Shown here: one piece after another, positions 43,038-52,043 of the stretch
How positions within the stretch are numbered: the stretch's first letter is position 1
How the letters are laid out: each line of letters starts with the position of its first letter
Origin: CAYZJV01 sp964482325
Lineage (GTDB): Bacteria > Spirochaetota > Spirochaetia > Sphaerochaetales > Sphaerochaetaceae
Reading direction: 5' to 3'
Assembly (NCBI GenBank): GCA_964482325.1
Contig: CAYZXD010000010.1
Location: 7,223 to 71,222, forward strand
Length of the DNA stretch: 64,000 bases
Translations under genes and position numbers: made by a program
Notes under the pieces: generated by a model
Told to the model about the DNA's origin: nothing
Database searches by the model: none
The model's input: only the letters and a program-made list of their open reading frames with translations

Positions 43038-45044
43038 CTAGAGAATATCCCAATTCAGTTGAAGCACCTGCTCGATGAACAGTCGGGCAAGTGCGGCGTC
43101 GAACTGGGTTCCGGCATATCGTTTAATTTCAGCTGCTGCCTCCCGATCACTCACCGGATCACGATACGTTCGTGCTGCGGTCATAGCATCGTATGCGTCA
43201 GCAATTGCAATGATTCGTGCTGGAATGGGAATTGCATCACCGGTAAGTCCTTGAGGATACCCATTCCCGTCGATTCTTTCGTGATGGGAGAGAATGTAAG
43301 TGGCTAGCTCGCCCAATTCTCCTACAGAACCGAGGATACGCCATCCAGTCTCCGGATGCCGCTTCATTGCTTCCCATTCTTCATCGGTGAGAGCCCCCTG
43401 CTTGTTTAGTATTGCCTCATCGATCGCAATTTTCCCGATATCATGTAACAATCCTGCAGTACGTAATTCTGATATTTCCTTCGCACTCATACCGGCCACT
43501 TCAGCAATACGGACGCTGAGCACGCTGACCCGACGGGAATGAAGCTCTTCCCGACGATTCTTCTCATGGAGGGTGCTGATAATCGTATGAACTGCACGAC
43601 TATGTGCGCTGGGACTTTCGGTAAGTTTACTTCTGCTGAGGGCATGTTCAGCATGTTTTACCAGATCACTTAAGGATCCATCTGAATCCGCTTTCACGGC
43701 AGAGCCGAAGGACATGGTGATATTGACACTGCGGATGCCGATCTGCCCCACCTCTTTTTGGATCCGTTGTGCAAGCTCCCACGCTTTCTTTTCTGGTGTG
43801 TTCGGGAGAAGAACGGCAAACTCATCTCCTCCGATCCGGGCTCCCGTTCCCTGTTCACCCACAGTATGTTTGATGACATCGGCAACAGCCTTGAGCAGTT
43901 CATCACCGCTGGTACGCCCAAAGGCATCGTTCACCACCTTCAGGCCATTCACATCTCCGATGAGTACACTGATCGGATAGGCGTTATGATCTTCAGCCTG
44001 CTGCAATTTCTGTTCAAAAGCCTGAAGATTCTCAATACCTGTAAGCACATCATGCTGATTTGCCCAGAGAATTGCATCTTCCATCTCCTTGCGTGAAGTG
44101 ATATCGGTAACCATACAGAGGTGTTTCGGATGTTCGGTATCTCCCGCATGCAAATTGGTTACTGCCATGTGCACCCAGATATATTTTCCGTCAGAGCGCA
44201 GATGCCTTTTATCCATGGCGTACCCGGTGATTTCTCCGGATCGCATTCGTTGCATCTGGGCAAGATCTTCAGCTACATCATCCGGGTGGGTAATTTCCTG
44301 CCAGGAAATCAACTGATGTTCTTCCCGTGTCATACCGATGATATCAAGGAAGGCATTATTGGCTTCAAGAGCCTTGCCGGTAACTGAATCAGTAACAGTA
44401 ATACCCATCGGAGCCTGTTCAAACAAATCACGAAACCACAACTCGCTCTGTTCAAGACGCCGTGAGAGAATCCCATGTTGAACTTGCCGGTAGAGCAGTA
44501 GCGCAAGCAGATACATACCGATGGGATACACAACCAGAATGGGCAATCCCATCTGCAGATAGATATCTTTCAGGGTTTCTCTCGGGAAAAGCAGCATTGC
44601 CAGTAGCATAACAATATGAATGAGCACCGACACTCCTAGAATTTCCCGGTGTCCGACCCGAGGTGATTGCATAAAATCACGGTAGCGCAGCTGATGCCAC
44701 AGCACTCCTATTGCGGATGCCGTAATTATTACCACGATCCCTGTCGGCAGGCCGCTTCCCCCCATCCATATCCGGTAGGGAAGCATCAACGCCGCAGCAA
44801 TCGCCGTTGGGATCGCACCGAAGAACATTCCTGATACGCCGAGCAGGATCGATCTCCCGTCAAAGACGATACCCTCGGTAAACACCACAGGGCGGGACAT
44901 GATCAGCATCCCTACCGCACCGATAACTACCCCGACGAGTATTTTTTGTCTTGTATTGAGTTGAATTCTATTGAATGGAGTTACTGCATAAACAATACCC
45001 ACAGAAAGCAACAGTGAAATATTATAGATAATATCAAAGACCAT
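43038..45044 (-). CDS. Membrane sensor with PAS, GGDEF and HD-GYP domains
   Basis: 668 residues. N-terminal 5TMR-LYT-type membrane module (about 1-185, with F-T-E-G-I-V-F-D-G-R-S-I-L-L), a PAS domain (about 205-325), a GGDEF domain (about 335-480; R-I-G-G-D-E-F intact, no R-x-x-D inhibitory site before it), and an HD-GYP domain (about 500-665; L-L-H-D-I-G-K and H-H-E-R-I-D-G-N-G-Y-P). It carries both the c-di-GMP making and breaking motifs; which dominates cannot be told. AGGAAGG six bases before the ATG. Convergent with the nqr operon. Confidence 0.88.
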   Translation of the reverse strand: MVFDIIYNISLLLSVGIVYAVTPFNRIQLNTRQKILVGVVIGAVGMLIMSRPVVFTEGIVFDGRSILLGVSGMFFGAIPTAIAAALMLPYRIWMGGSGLPTGIVVIITASAIGVLWHQLRYRDFMQSPRVGHREILGVSVLIHIVMLLAMLLFPRETLKDIYLQMGLPILVVYPIGMYLLALLLYRQVQHGILSRRLEQSELWFRDLFEQAPMGITVTDSVTGKALEANNAFLDIIGMTREEHQLISWQEITHPDDVAEDLAQMQRMRSGEITGYAMDKRHLRSDGKYIWVHMAVTNLHAGDTEHPKHLCMVTDITSRKEMEDAILWANQHDVLTGIENLQAFEQKLQQAEDHNAYPISVLIGDVNGLKVVNDAFGRTSGDELLKAVADVIKHTVGEQGTGARIGGDEFAVLLPNTPEKKAWELAQRIQKEVGQIGIRSVNITMSFGSAVKADSDGSLSDLVKHAEHALSRSKLTESPSAHSRAVHTIISTLHEKNRREELHSRRVSVLSVRIAEVAGMSAKEISELRTAGLLHDIGKIAIDEAILNKQGALTDEEWEAMKRHPETGWRILGSVGELGELATYILSHHERIDGNGYPQGLTGDAIPIPARIIAIADAYDAMTAARTYRDPVSDREAAAEIKRYAGTQFDAALARLFIEQVLQLNWDIL

Positions 45045-45079
45045 GAGCTGCCTTCCTACTGCCTCGTGAGCACATCGCC

Positions 45080-45130
45080 ATGCAATACATGGCGCTCAGT
45101 GTATCATGGCATACTGAAAGCTTCCAGTAT
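45080..45130. repeat. Two inverted repeats between ptb and the sensor gene
   Basis: CGCCATG pairs with CATGGCG around a five-base loop just upstream of the sensor gene, and a 20-base near-palindrome at 45111-45130 (ATACTG ... CAGTAT arms plus AAGCTT core, one mismatch pair) follows the ptb stop. The second could be the ptb terminator but has no T-run; the first is a candidate operator. Confidence 0.35.
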
Positions 45131-45134
45131 TCAT

Positions 45135-46004
45135 TCATGTAATGATGGAGAGCGCAAGCTGCATGGAGGCCACCCGTGAATCCATCGATTCAGAACGGGA
45201 TGTGAGAATAATCGGGATCTTTGCTCCTACCACGATGGAGGCGGCACGCACCCCCGGAGCCGAAAGGAACGCCTTATACGTCGCATTGGCAGCATCGATG
45301 TTACCGAATACCAGGATATCGGCATCACCGGGTACTTCACCGGGTATATGTTTGACCTGAGCTGCTGCTGCAGAGAGCGCAACATCCAACCCGAAGGGAC
45401 CTTCTACACTGGCTTCAGCGAATACATTGCGTTGTTGCTGTAAAAACACCAGTTGTGAAGCATCAGTGGTCGATACAATACGGGGATTCACAGTTTCTAC
45501 CGGGCAGACAAGAGCGACTTTCGGATGAGGTGTTCCCAGACGATGCGATACCATCACTGCGTTCTGGATAATTTGCACTTTCTGATCGATATCAGGAAGA
45601 ATAGAGACTGCAGCATCACTGAGAATCAGTGATTTATGATACCATGGCAGTTCCAATCGGGCTACGTGACTGAGCAGCGCTCCTTCACCAAGAAGGGAAA
45701 ATTGCTTATCGAGGATAGCACGGAGAAAATCAGCGGTATGTACCGAACCTTTCATGAGGGCATGTACTTCATTGGCTGCAGCATCTTGTGCCGCCTGGCG
45801 GCAGGATTCATACGGATTGTCAGTATCATTGACCGTTATCCCGTCTATATCAATATGGATTGCATCAGCGAGTGCTCTTGTTTCCGCTGCATTCCCGTAC
45901 AACCGAAATGAGGCAGGCATAACTGAACGCACATGGTCCATCGCATGCAGACTCTCTGCATGAGTGGAACCGACGATGGCAATGGTCATATCACGGTCCT
46001 TCAT
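45135..46004 (-). CDS. ptb: Phosphate butyryltransferase-type enzyme
   Basis: 289 residues, phosphate acetyl/butyryl transferase family of the short Ptb type: A-L-M-K-G-S-V-H-T near residue 75, H-V-A-R-L-E near 105, T-V-N-P near 180 and V-E-G-P-F-G-L-D near 215. Converts an acyl-CoA (butyryl-, isobutyryl- or isovaleryl-CoA) and phosphate to the acyl phosphate. GGGAGG nine bases before ATG 46004, which overlaps the buk stop by 14 bases. Last gene of the operon; the 2-oxoacid oxidoreductase upstream supplies the acyl-CoA. Confidence 0.88.
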   Translation of the reverse strand: MKDRDMTIAIVGSTHAESLHAMDHVRSVMPASFRLYGNAAETRALADAIHIDIDGITVNDTDNPYESCRQAAQDAAANEVHALMKGSVHTADFLRAILDKQFSLLGEGALLSHVARLELPWYHKSLILSDAAVSILPDIDQKVQIIQNAVMVSHRLGTPHPKVALVCPVETVNPRIVSTTDASQLVFLQQQRNVFAEASVEGPFGLDVALSAAAAQVKHIPGEVPGDADILVFGNIDAANATYKAFLSAPGVRAASIVVGAKIPIILTSRSESMDSRVASMQLALSIIT

Positions 46005-47073
46005 AATCCAATACCTCCCGAACGCCATCAAGAACAGCAAAGGCGTTTTCAGCCAGAGACTGCATCTCACCCTCGCCGGGGAATATCAGCAACGGAGCAA
46101 GAGTGCCGATACGCCCGTTGATACGTTCTGTTATATAGGTATTATGCGCTATGGCACCGGTAAGCACAACTGCATCTACACGGGATGAAAGGACTGCAAA
46201 CAGTGATGCAATCTCTTTACAAATCTGATACACCAACACATCAATCCAAAAAATTTCCTCTGTTTTACCACTTTGTGCCCGATCGGCAAATGATTTAAGA
46301 TCGCGTGTTCCGGTATAGGCGTACAATCCGCCCGACCCGATAATTTTCTTTTTCAACTGCTCGTAATTGTATTTCCCTGAATAGACAAGACGCACCAGAT
46401 CGCCCGCAGGAAGCCCTCCGGAACGTTCGGGAGTCAAAGGCCCTTCACCATCAAGAGCATTGTTCACATCAATAACCCGCCCATTACAGTGAGCGCCCAC
46501 TGAGATCCCCCCACCGAGATGTGCTACGATCAAGCGGGCCTGTTCATAGGGGATATTGAGCTGTTTTGCAGCCTTTCTGGCAACATACTTCTGATTCAGC
46601 GCATGAAAAATACTCTTACGCGGAATATCCGGCATGCCGGATATCCGGGCAAGATCGATCATTTCATCTACAACAACAGGATCGGCAATCATAGCATCAC
46701 ATCCATACCGTTTGGCGATGGCATCAGCAAGCGGAGCCCCCAGATTGCACGCATGCTCACCGTAGCGAGCCTGTTCAAGATCCCGGAGCATCATAGGATT
46801 AATCCGGTAGACACCGCTGAGCAGGGGATGGAGTAATCCGCCTCGTCCCATGATCACCGAAAGAGTGCCCGGCTTTATCTGATGTTCATCAAGGAATCTG
46901 AGTATCAGGTCACGGCGAAAAGAGAACTGAGCATACACGGTCGCAAACTGATCCAGCTGTTCTACTGTATGGTCATGTACCTGTTCGGCAATGACACCAT
47001 CGCGATGAAACAGCGCTAATTTAGTGGTAGTGGATCCTGGATTAATCGCAAGAACAACCTCTTGTTGCTCCAT
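45991..47073 (-). CDS. buk: Butyrate (branched-chain fatty acid) kinase
   Basis: 360 residues, acetokinase family, Buk subgroup: I-N-P-G-S-T-T-T-K at the N-terminus, G-R-G-G-L-L-H-P near 75, H-L-G-G-G-I-S near 185, D-G-E-G-P-L-T-P-E-R-S-G near 208 and G-A-I-A-H-N near 300. Transfers phosphate from the acyl phosphate to ADP, giving ATP. AGGGGA precedes the ATG; ten bases separate it from the oxidoreductase beta/gamma gene. Confidence 0.93.
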   Translation of the reverse strand: MEQQEVVLAINPGSTTTKLALFHRDGVIAEQVHDHTVEQLDQFATVYAQFSFRRDLILRFLDEHQIKPGTLSVIMGRGGLLHPLLSGVYRINPMMLRDLEQARYGEHACNLGAPLADAIAKRYGCDAMIADPVVVDEMIDLARISGMPDIPRKSIFHALNQKYVARKAAKQLNIPYEQARLIVAHLGGGISVGAHCNGRVIDVNNALDGEGPLTPERSGGLPAGDLVRLVYSGKYNYEQLKKKIIGSGGLYAYTGTRDLKSFADRAQSGKTEEIFWIDVLVYQICKEIASLFAVLSSRVDAVVLTGAIAHNTYITERINGRIGTLAPLLIFPGEGEMQSLAENAFAVLDGVREVLDYEGP

Positions 47074-47082
47074 AATATTCCC

Positions 47083-48504
47083 CTATTTTGCTAGTAACGC
47101 CATCGTCTGTTCAACAAGCTGCAGATTCTGCTGAAGAAACTGCGGTTTATTCAGCACTGCAGGTATACAGGTTTTTAACGTATCGATGGTGGTGATCTGA
47201 GCAGCAAGTATCAAAGCAGTCACCATGACCACATTTGCTGCAGATTGCAGATGTATCTCGCGAGCCATATCGGTTGCCGGAATGTAGTGCACGATCAGAT
47301 CATCACGAACCACCTTCCGCTTGATAATCGATGCATTTACAATCACCAGAGAACCTGGCTGCATCAGCGGTTCAAACAGATCCAAGGAAGGTCCGTTCAT
47401 AGCCAACAGGACATTCGGATGATCAATCACGGGACATCCAATTTCGGACTCCGAAAGGGTGACACTAACGTGTGCACTTCCACCGCGCATCTCAGGTCCA
47501 TAGGAAGGTAGCCATGCAACATGCAGTTGCTCGGCCATCGCACACGTTGCAAGCAATTCACCTGCTGAGAGTACTCCCTGACCGCCGAAGCCGGCGATAA
47601 TCACCTGTTGTGTCTCTTTCAGCGGATGAGTCTTTCGCGTTTCAATAGCCGCTCGGGAATGGAGAAGCGCTACCAGCTGCTCGTCATTGAGAAAAGGATA
47701 CTCCTGATCTTCAACGGTCACCTGCGTTTCATGAACCGTATCGCGTACATTGCCCAACGGGTACAGACGAACCATCTCTTTATCAATCCAGGTTCGTGCA
47801 TCAACTGCTGACATCCGCCAGTTGGTCGGACACGGTGAAAGTATCTCCACAAAGGAGAATCCCTGATTATCGATCTGGTTCCTGATTGCTTTTTGCACTG
47901 CCCGTCTGGTTCTGTTGATCTCTTTGGGATTGCTCACTGCACATCGTTCGATGAACACCGGCGCACTAAGTGCATCCATCACCTCCGCCATTCCGAGGGG
48001 ATTCCCATCACGGAGAGGATCTCTGCCAAAGGGAGTCGTCAGAGTTTTCTGTCCAAGGGGAGTAGTAGGAGCCATCTGCCCCCCCGTCATACCATATATG
48101 GCATTGTTGACAAAGATAACAGTCATCGATTCTCCCCGGTTAGCTGCATGCATGATTTCTGTCATACCGATACCAGCAAGATCCCCATCCCCCTGATAAC
48201 TGATGACTATGGCATCCTTGGCTGTCCTTTTTATACCGGTAGCTACTGCAGGGGCTCTTCCATGAGAACACTGCACATTTCCGGTATCGAAATAGTAGTA
48301 GGCAAACACTGCACAGCCTACAGGACTGAGCATTACCGTACGATCCTGAACTCCCAGAAGATCTATGGATTCTGCAATGATCTTATGGATCGTCCCATGC
48401 CCGCAACTCGGACAATAGTGTGTTACAATAGATCCTGGAGCCTTTCGCTCATAGGTATCATACAGAGAGTTAGCTTTCCCGTACCGCAATGTCTCACCAG
48501 TCAT
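47083..48504 (-). CDS. 2-oxoacid:ferredoxin oxidoreductase, fused beta and gamma subunits
   Basis: 473 residues. The N-terminal about 270 residues bind thiamine pyrophosphate (C-P-S-C-G-H-G near 31, G-D-G-D-L-A-G-I-G near 104, N-N-A-I-Y-G-M-T-G-G-Q near 130). The C-terminal about 180 residues are the gamma subunit (G-F-G-G-Q-G-V-L near 310, P-S-Y-G-P-E-M-R-G-G near 338). Usually these are separate genes. The set oxidises a 2-oxoacid to acyl-CoA, CO2 and reduced ferredoxin. Ptb and Buk next door suggest a branched-chain substrate (VOR), though a 2-oxoglutarate (KOR) role is possible. Overlaps the alpha gene by four bases. Confidence 0.88.
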   Translation of the reverse strand: MTGETLRYGKANSLYDTYERKAPGSIVTHYCPSCGHGTIHKIIAESIDLLGVQDRTVMLSPVGCAVFAYYYFDTGNVQCSHGRAPAVATGIKRTAKDAIVISYQGDGDLAGIGMTEIMHAANRGESMTVIFVNNAIYGMTGGQMAPTTPLGQKTLTTPFGRDPLRDGNPLGMAEVMDALSAPVFIERCAVSNPKEINRTRRAVQKAIRNQIDNQGFSFVEILSPCPTNWRMSAVDARTWIDKEMVRLYPLGNVRDTVHETQVTVEDQEYPFLNDEQLVALLHSRAAIETRKTHPLKETQQVIIAGFGGQGVLSAGELLATCAMAEQLHVAWLPSYGPEMRGGSAHVSVTLSESEIGCPVIDHPNVLLAMNGPSLDLFEPLMQPGSLVIVNASIIKRKVVRDDLIVHYIPATDMAREIHLQSAANVVMVTALILAAQITTIDTLKTCIPAVLNKPQFLQQNLQLVEQTMALLAK

Positions 48505-49571
48505 ACCACACCTCTTTTTCGCTGGGACGCTCTATCATCAAGCAGGGCAGAGGTTAGTTCCTCTACGGTAGGAATCACTCCTCCCATATACATATGTCGA
48601 AAAACCGGAACTTTCCCCGAGGCAGCAAGTTCGACGTCATCAGCCATCTGCCCGTTGCTGAGTTCCACCACTGCGAGGGGAACACGTTTTCTTGCCAGAC
48701 GTGCTATTTCCTTTTTGGGAAATGGATAGAGACTTTTCGGTCGAAGCAGTCCGGCTTTGATACCACTCTTACGCAACTGCATCACGGCAGAGTGACTGAT
48801 TCTTGCAGAAATCCCATAGGCTATTACCACAAATTCCGCATCATCAAGATCGTACGATTGATAATCCACACAGGCTTCTTCCACCGATGCATAGGTTCGT
48901 TGCAGCTGTTCATTGTGTTCCTTAAGCTGTTCAGGACTCATATAGATTGAAGTGATCAGATTGTTTCTGCTTTGCTTATCGCCGTACACAGCCCACTCTT
49001 TTCGTCTTCCGTGCAAAACTGGGCCGGAAATCTCTACCGGTTCCATCATCTGACCGATATACGCATCACTGAGAATACAGACGGTCATTCGATACCGGTC
49101 GGCAAGCTCGAAGGCATTACGCGTAAGGGTGAACATTTCCTGCGCCGAAGCAGGCGCTAACACAATATTCCGATAGTTTCCGTGTCCTCCCCCCTTGATA
49201 ACCATATTGTAATCACTCTGTTCCGGCCAGATATTCCCTAGACCGGGACCCGCCCGCTGCATGTCGATAACCACAGCGGGAAGACGTGCTCCGGCAAGAT
49301 AGGAGAGACCTTCACTCATGAGAGCAATGCCGGGTCCGGAAGAGGCAGTCATTACCCGTGCTCCGGCTGCCGCGGCTCCGTAAAGCATGTTGATTACACT
49401 CACCTCTGATTCTGCTTGTAAAAAGGTTCTTCCTGCAGCGGTCATATAACGGGCAGCCGTCTCGGCAATCTCACTTGCAGGGGTGATGGGATATCCGAAG
49501 AAATGGGTACAGCCGCCCATAAGAGCCCCGTACACCGCGGCTTCATTTCCCTTCATCAGACGCATTGCCAT
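48501..49571 (-). CDS. 2-oxoacid:ferredoxin oxidoreductase, alpha subunit
   Basis: 356 residues. Pyrimidine-binding domain with G-C-T-H-F-F-G-Y-P-I-T-P-A-S-E near residue 20 and T-A-S-S-G-P-G-I-A-L-M near 75; the second domain has the CoA-site region V-V-E-L-S-N-G-Q near 320. This is the KorA/VorA type. ATG 49571 is seven bases after AGGAGG and overlaps the ferredoxin stop (TGATG). Confidence 0.88.
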   Translation of the reverse strand: MAMRLMKGNEAAVYGALMGGCTHFFGYPITPASEIAETAARYMTAAGRTFLQAESEVSVINMLYGAAAAGARVMTASSGPGIALMSEGLSYLAGARLPAVVIDMQRAGPGLGNIWPEQSDYNMVIKGGGHGNYRNIVLAPASAQEMFTLTRNAFELADRYRMTVCILSDAYIGQMMEPVEISGPVLHGRRKEWAVYGDKQSRNNLITSIYMSPEQLKEHNEQLQRTYASVEEACVDYQSYDLDDAEFVVIAYGISARISHSAVMQLRKSGIKAGLLRPKSLYPFPKKEIARLARKRVPLAVVELSNGQMADDVELAASGKVPVFRHMYMGGVIPTVEELTSALLDDRASQRKRGVV

Positions 49572-49792
49572 CACTGCACCTCCTCTTCTGTTAACACCGT
49601 AAGCGCGCCCGGCTCCGGGCAGCTCAAGAAACAGAGACCGCAGGCAGTACAGCCTTCAGCTTGATCAAATGCTACCGGCGCGTAGCCTAATGTATTTAAT
49701 CGATCAGATATATGCAGACAGTGCTTAGGACAGACAGATACACAGATTGCACATCCTTTACACTCGTTTTCACGTACACGTACGCTATTCAC
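49571..49792 (-). CDS. 2[4Fe-4S] ferredoxin, delta subunit of the oxidoreductase
   Basis: 73 residues if started at GTG 49792, which has AAGGAGG five bases upstream. Two cluster motifs: C-K-G-C-A-I-C-V-S-V-C-P and C-T-A-C-G-L-C-F-L-S-C-P. Carries electrons from the alpha/beta core to free ferredoxin. An ATG at 49843 would add 17 residues (including C-H-P-C) but has a poorly placed ribosome site. First gene of the operon fd-alpha-beta/gamma-buk-ptb. Confidence 0.85.
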   Translation of the reverse strand: MNSVRVRENECKGCAICVSVCPKHCLHISDRLNTLGYAPVAFDQAEGCTACGLCFLSCPEPGALTVLTEEEVQ

Positions 49793-49870
49793 ATAAACCT
49801 CCTTAGCCGCACAAGGGTGGCATCCGGTTTCTGTAATGCTCATCCAGACAGATGAGCTCCCTATTAATGC

Positions 49871-49894
49871 TGACACTTTAATCTTAATGTGTCA
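49871..49894. promoter_or_regulatory. 24-base palindrome upstream of the oxidoreductase operon
   Basis: Arms TGACAC and GTGTCA with inner TTAA and TTAA repeats; only one base pair plus the centre fails to match. A minus-strand TTGACA (49895-49890) overlaps one arm, so a bound dimeric regulator would cover a -35 box. Strong operator candidate; the regulator is unknown. Confidence 0.55.
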
Positions 49895-49949
49895 AGTTAG
49901 ATATATTCTCATTTTATGTCAAAAACAATCATTTCGGATAAACAAACTC

Positions 49950-49978
49950 TTGCTATACTTGCAAAAAGATGATATATA
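49950..49978 (+). promoter_or_regulatory. Promoter of the acyl-CoA synthetase gene
   Basis: TTGCTA (49950-49955), 17-base spacer, TATATA (49973-49978), about 45 bases of leader, then GGAGG before ATG 50030. The remainder of 49793-50029 is A/T-rich and holds no gene. Confidence 0.5.
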
Positions 49979-50029
49979 ACAGTTTGACAATATTTGTTAT
50001 TTTGTTATTTTAAAGAAAAGGAGGCTTCT

Positions 50030-51922
50030 ATGTATCAAACATTGCCGCAATTGCTGCAGCACATCGTCACTACATATGGAGCAAATGAAGCCCAATTATC
50101 AAAAGATGATAACGGGACATTCCTACCAACCACGTATCATGAGTTCTATGATGAAGTACTCCGTCTTGCTTCCGGCCTTGCACAATTGGGAGTCACAAGA
50201 GAGGAGCCGGTAGGGCTCATTTCCGATAACCGCAAAGAATGGCTTGTTGCCGATATGGCCATTCTTGCTCTTGGCGCTGCTGATGTTCCCCGTGGCAGGG
50301 ATGCCATGCCGTATGAGCTGCAGTTCATTCTCAAGGTTACCGAATGCCGTACCTGCTTCGCAGAAAATGCAGAACAGGCAAAGAAGATTCTTGAACTGAC
50401 AAAAGAGCTCCCACACCTGCAGAGACTGATCATTATCGATACCACGCATCACACCCGTGCAGAGCTGCCCAGCAGTGATACCGTGCAGATACTGACCTAT
50501 GAACAGGTTATGGCACAGGGAAAGGCACAACCGCAGCAGATCGAAGAGGAAATTGCGCAAGGCAAAGAGGATGATATTGCTACCATCATTTTTACCAGTG
50601 GCACCACGGGAGAACCGAAGGGAGTCATGCTGACCCACCGGAATTTCCTATTCCAGTTGGAACAACTTCCTCAGGTCATCCCCTTTGCAAAGGGGGAACG
50701 TTGGTTAAGTGTTCTCCCGGTCTGGCACTCGTTTGAACGGATACTGCAATATGTCATCGTTTCTCAGGCTTCCACCATTGCCTACTCAAAACCCATAGGA
50801 AAGATCATGCTTGTTGATCTGCAACGGGTAAATCCCGCATGGATGGGATCGGTTCCCCGAATATGGGAAGCGGTAAAAGCGGGTATCTACCAGAATGTGA
50901 AAGGCAAAAGTCCCATTGCCCGCGGATTGTTTCACTTCTTTGTCTGGGCAGGGGCTCATCATGCCAAAGCACTGAATCTGGTAACCAATCGGGTGCCGCA
51001 GTTCAGCAGACGCTGGTATCCCATTGACTTCGTATTGGGAATCCTTCCCCTGATCCTGCTCACTCCGTTCAAATTCCTCGGTAATGTACTTATTTTCAAA
51101 ACCATCCGGAAAAAATTCGGGACACAATTCCGTGCCGGGGTTTCGGGTGGAGGATCGCTCCCCTCTTCTGTAGACAACTTTTTCAAAGCGATCGGTATTA
51201 CCTTGCTTGATGGTTATGGGTTAACCGAAACGGCACCGGTAATCGGGTTACGGAAGATTTCTCATCAGGTTCCGGGAACAGTTGCACCACTGCCGAACAC
51301 GGAAATAAAGATCATCGATGAGCAAGGCAATCAGGTCAAACCGGGAGAAAAGGGAGTGATCTGGGCTCGCGGAGGACAGGTAATGGCCGGGTACTATAAG
51401 CGTCCTGATCTCACAAAAGCGATCATGGACGAACAGGGGTGGTTGAATACCGGTGATATCGGAGTATGGACGCACCGGGGCGAATTCGCCATTCGTGGTC
51501 GAGCTAAGGATACCATAGTACTCTCCGGTGGAGAAAACATTGAACCCGTACCGATCGAGGGACGCCTCAGAGAGTCTGAATATATTGAGCAGGCAGTAAT
51601 TGTAGGCCAGGATAAAAAGTATCTTGCAGCCCTGATTGTCCCCGACACGAAGCAACTAGAGTTCTATCTCAAGGATAATGGTATTCCATACATGGCACGG
51701 GCAGAGCTTACCGAACTGCCTGAAGTACATGAATTACTACAGGCAGAGATCAATGAGCTGGTCAGCGCAAAGAATGGGTTCAAGAGTTATGAACGCATCA
51801 ATCGCTTCACCATTCTCAAATCCCCATTCGAGGTAGGCAGAGAATTGTCTGCAAAGCAGGAAGTGATGCGCCATAAGATTGCCCAGCGGTATGAGAAGGA
51901 GATCGCTGCACTTTTCAGTTGA
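50030..51922 (+). CDS. Long-chain acyl-CoA synthetase (AMP-forming)
   Basis: 630 residues, ANL superfamily, FadD15-like size. A3 motif F-T-S-G-T-T-G-E-P-K-G near residue 195, G-Y-G-L-T-E-T near 395, and Y-K-R-P-D ... G-W-L-N-T-G-D-I-G near 470-490, then I-V-L-S-G-G-E-N-I-E-P near 510. Activates fatty acids with ATP and CoA, probably at the membrane. An unusual feature is P-R-G-R-D-A near residue 89, typical of the bacterial/eukaryal long-chain group. Strong GGAGG seven bases before the ATG. Monocistronic: a terminator follows. Confidence 0.92.
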   Translation: MYQTLPQLLQHIVTTYGANEAQLSKDDNGTFLPTTYHEFYDEVLRLASGLAQLGVTREEPVGLISDNRKEWLVADMAILALGAADVPRGRDAMPYELQFILKVTECRTCFAENAEQAKKILELTKELPHLQRLIIIDTTHHTRAELPSSDTVQILTYEQVMAQGKAQPQQIEEEIAQGKEDDIATIIFTSGTTGEPKGVMLTHRNFLFQLEQLPQVIPFAKGERWLSVLPVWHSFERILQYVIVSQASTIAYSKPIGKIMLVDLQRVNPAWMGSVPRIWEAVKAGIYQNVKGKSPIARGLFHFFVWAGAHHAKALNLVTNRVPQFSRRWYPIDFVLGILPLILLTPFKFLGNVLIFKTIRKKFGTQFRAGVSGGGSLPSSVDNFFKAIGITLLDGYGLTETAPVIGLRKISHQVPGTVAPLPNTEIKIIDEQGNQVKPGEKGVIWARGGQVMAGYYKRPDLTKAIMDEQGWLNTGDIGVWTHRGEFAIRGRAKDTIVLSGGENIEPVPIEGRLRESEYIEQAVIVGQDKKYLAALIVPDTKQLEFYLKDNGIPYMARAELTELPEVHELLQAEINELVSAKNGFKSYERINRFTILKSPFEVGRELSAKQEVMRHKIAQRYEKEIAALFS

Positions 51923-51945
51923 TATCACATTTTGATCGTACCTTC

Positions 51946-51980
51946 AGCCCCGGGGACTTGTCTTTCCGGGGCTATTTATT
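51946..51980 (+). terminator. Rho-independent terminator after the acyl-CoA synthetase gene
   Basis: Perfect eight-pair stem AGCCCCGG (51946-51953) with CCGGGGCT (51966-51973), 12-base loop, then a T-rich tail. Confidence 0.8.
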
Positions 51981-51982
51981 AT

Positions 51983-51998
51983 TGTTGCATTTGCAACA
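51983..51998. promoter_or_regulatory. Inverted repeat overlapping the -35 region of the DUF1858-DUF438 pair
   Basis: TGTTGCA and TGCAACA separated by TT, seven-pair arms with no mismatch. A plausible promoter (TTGCAA at 51991-51996, TATGTT at 52015-52020, 18-base spacer) overlaps it, so it is a candidate operator for this operon. Confidence 0.45.
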
Positions 51999-52043
51999 TA
52001 CTATACCAAACAACTATGTTATCATGAGGATGATGGAGAGAAG

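Noticed and set aside
49793..49843. N-terminal extension of the ferredoxin (C-H-P-C region)
   Set aside because: The GTG at 49792 has a perfect AAGGAGG at five bases, while the ATG at 49843 has its nearest ribosome site about 12 bases away.
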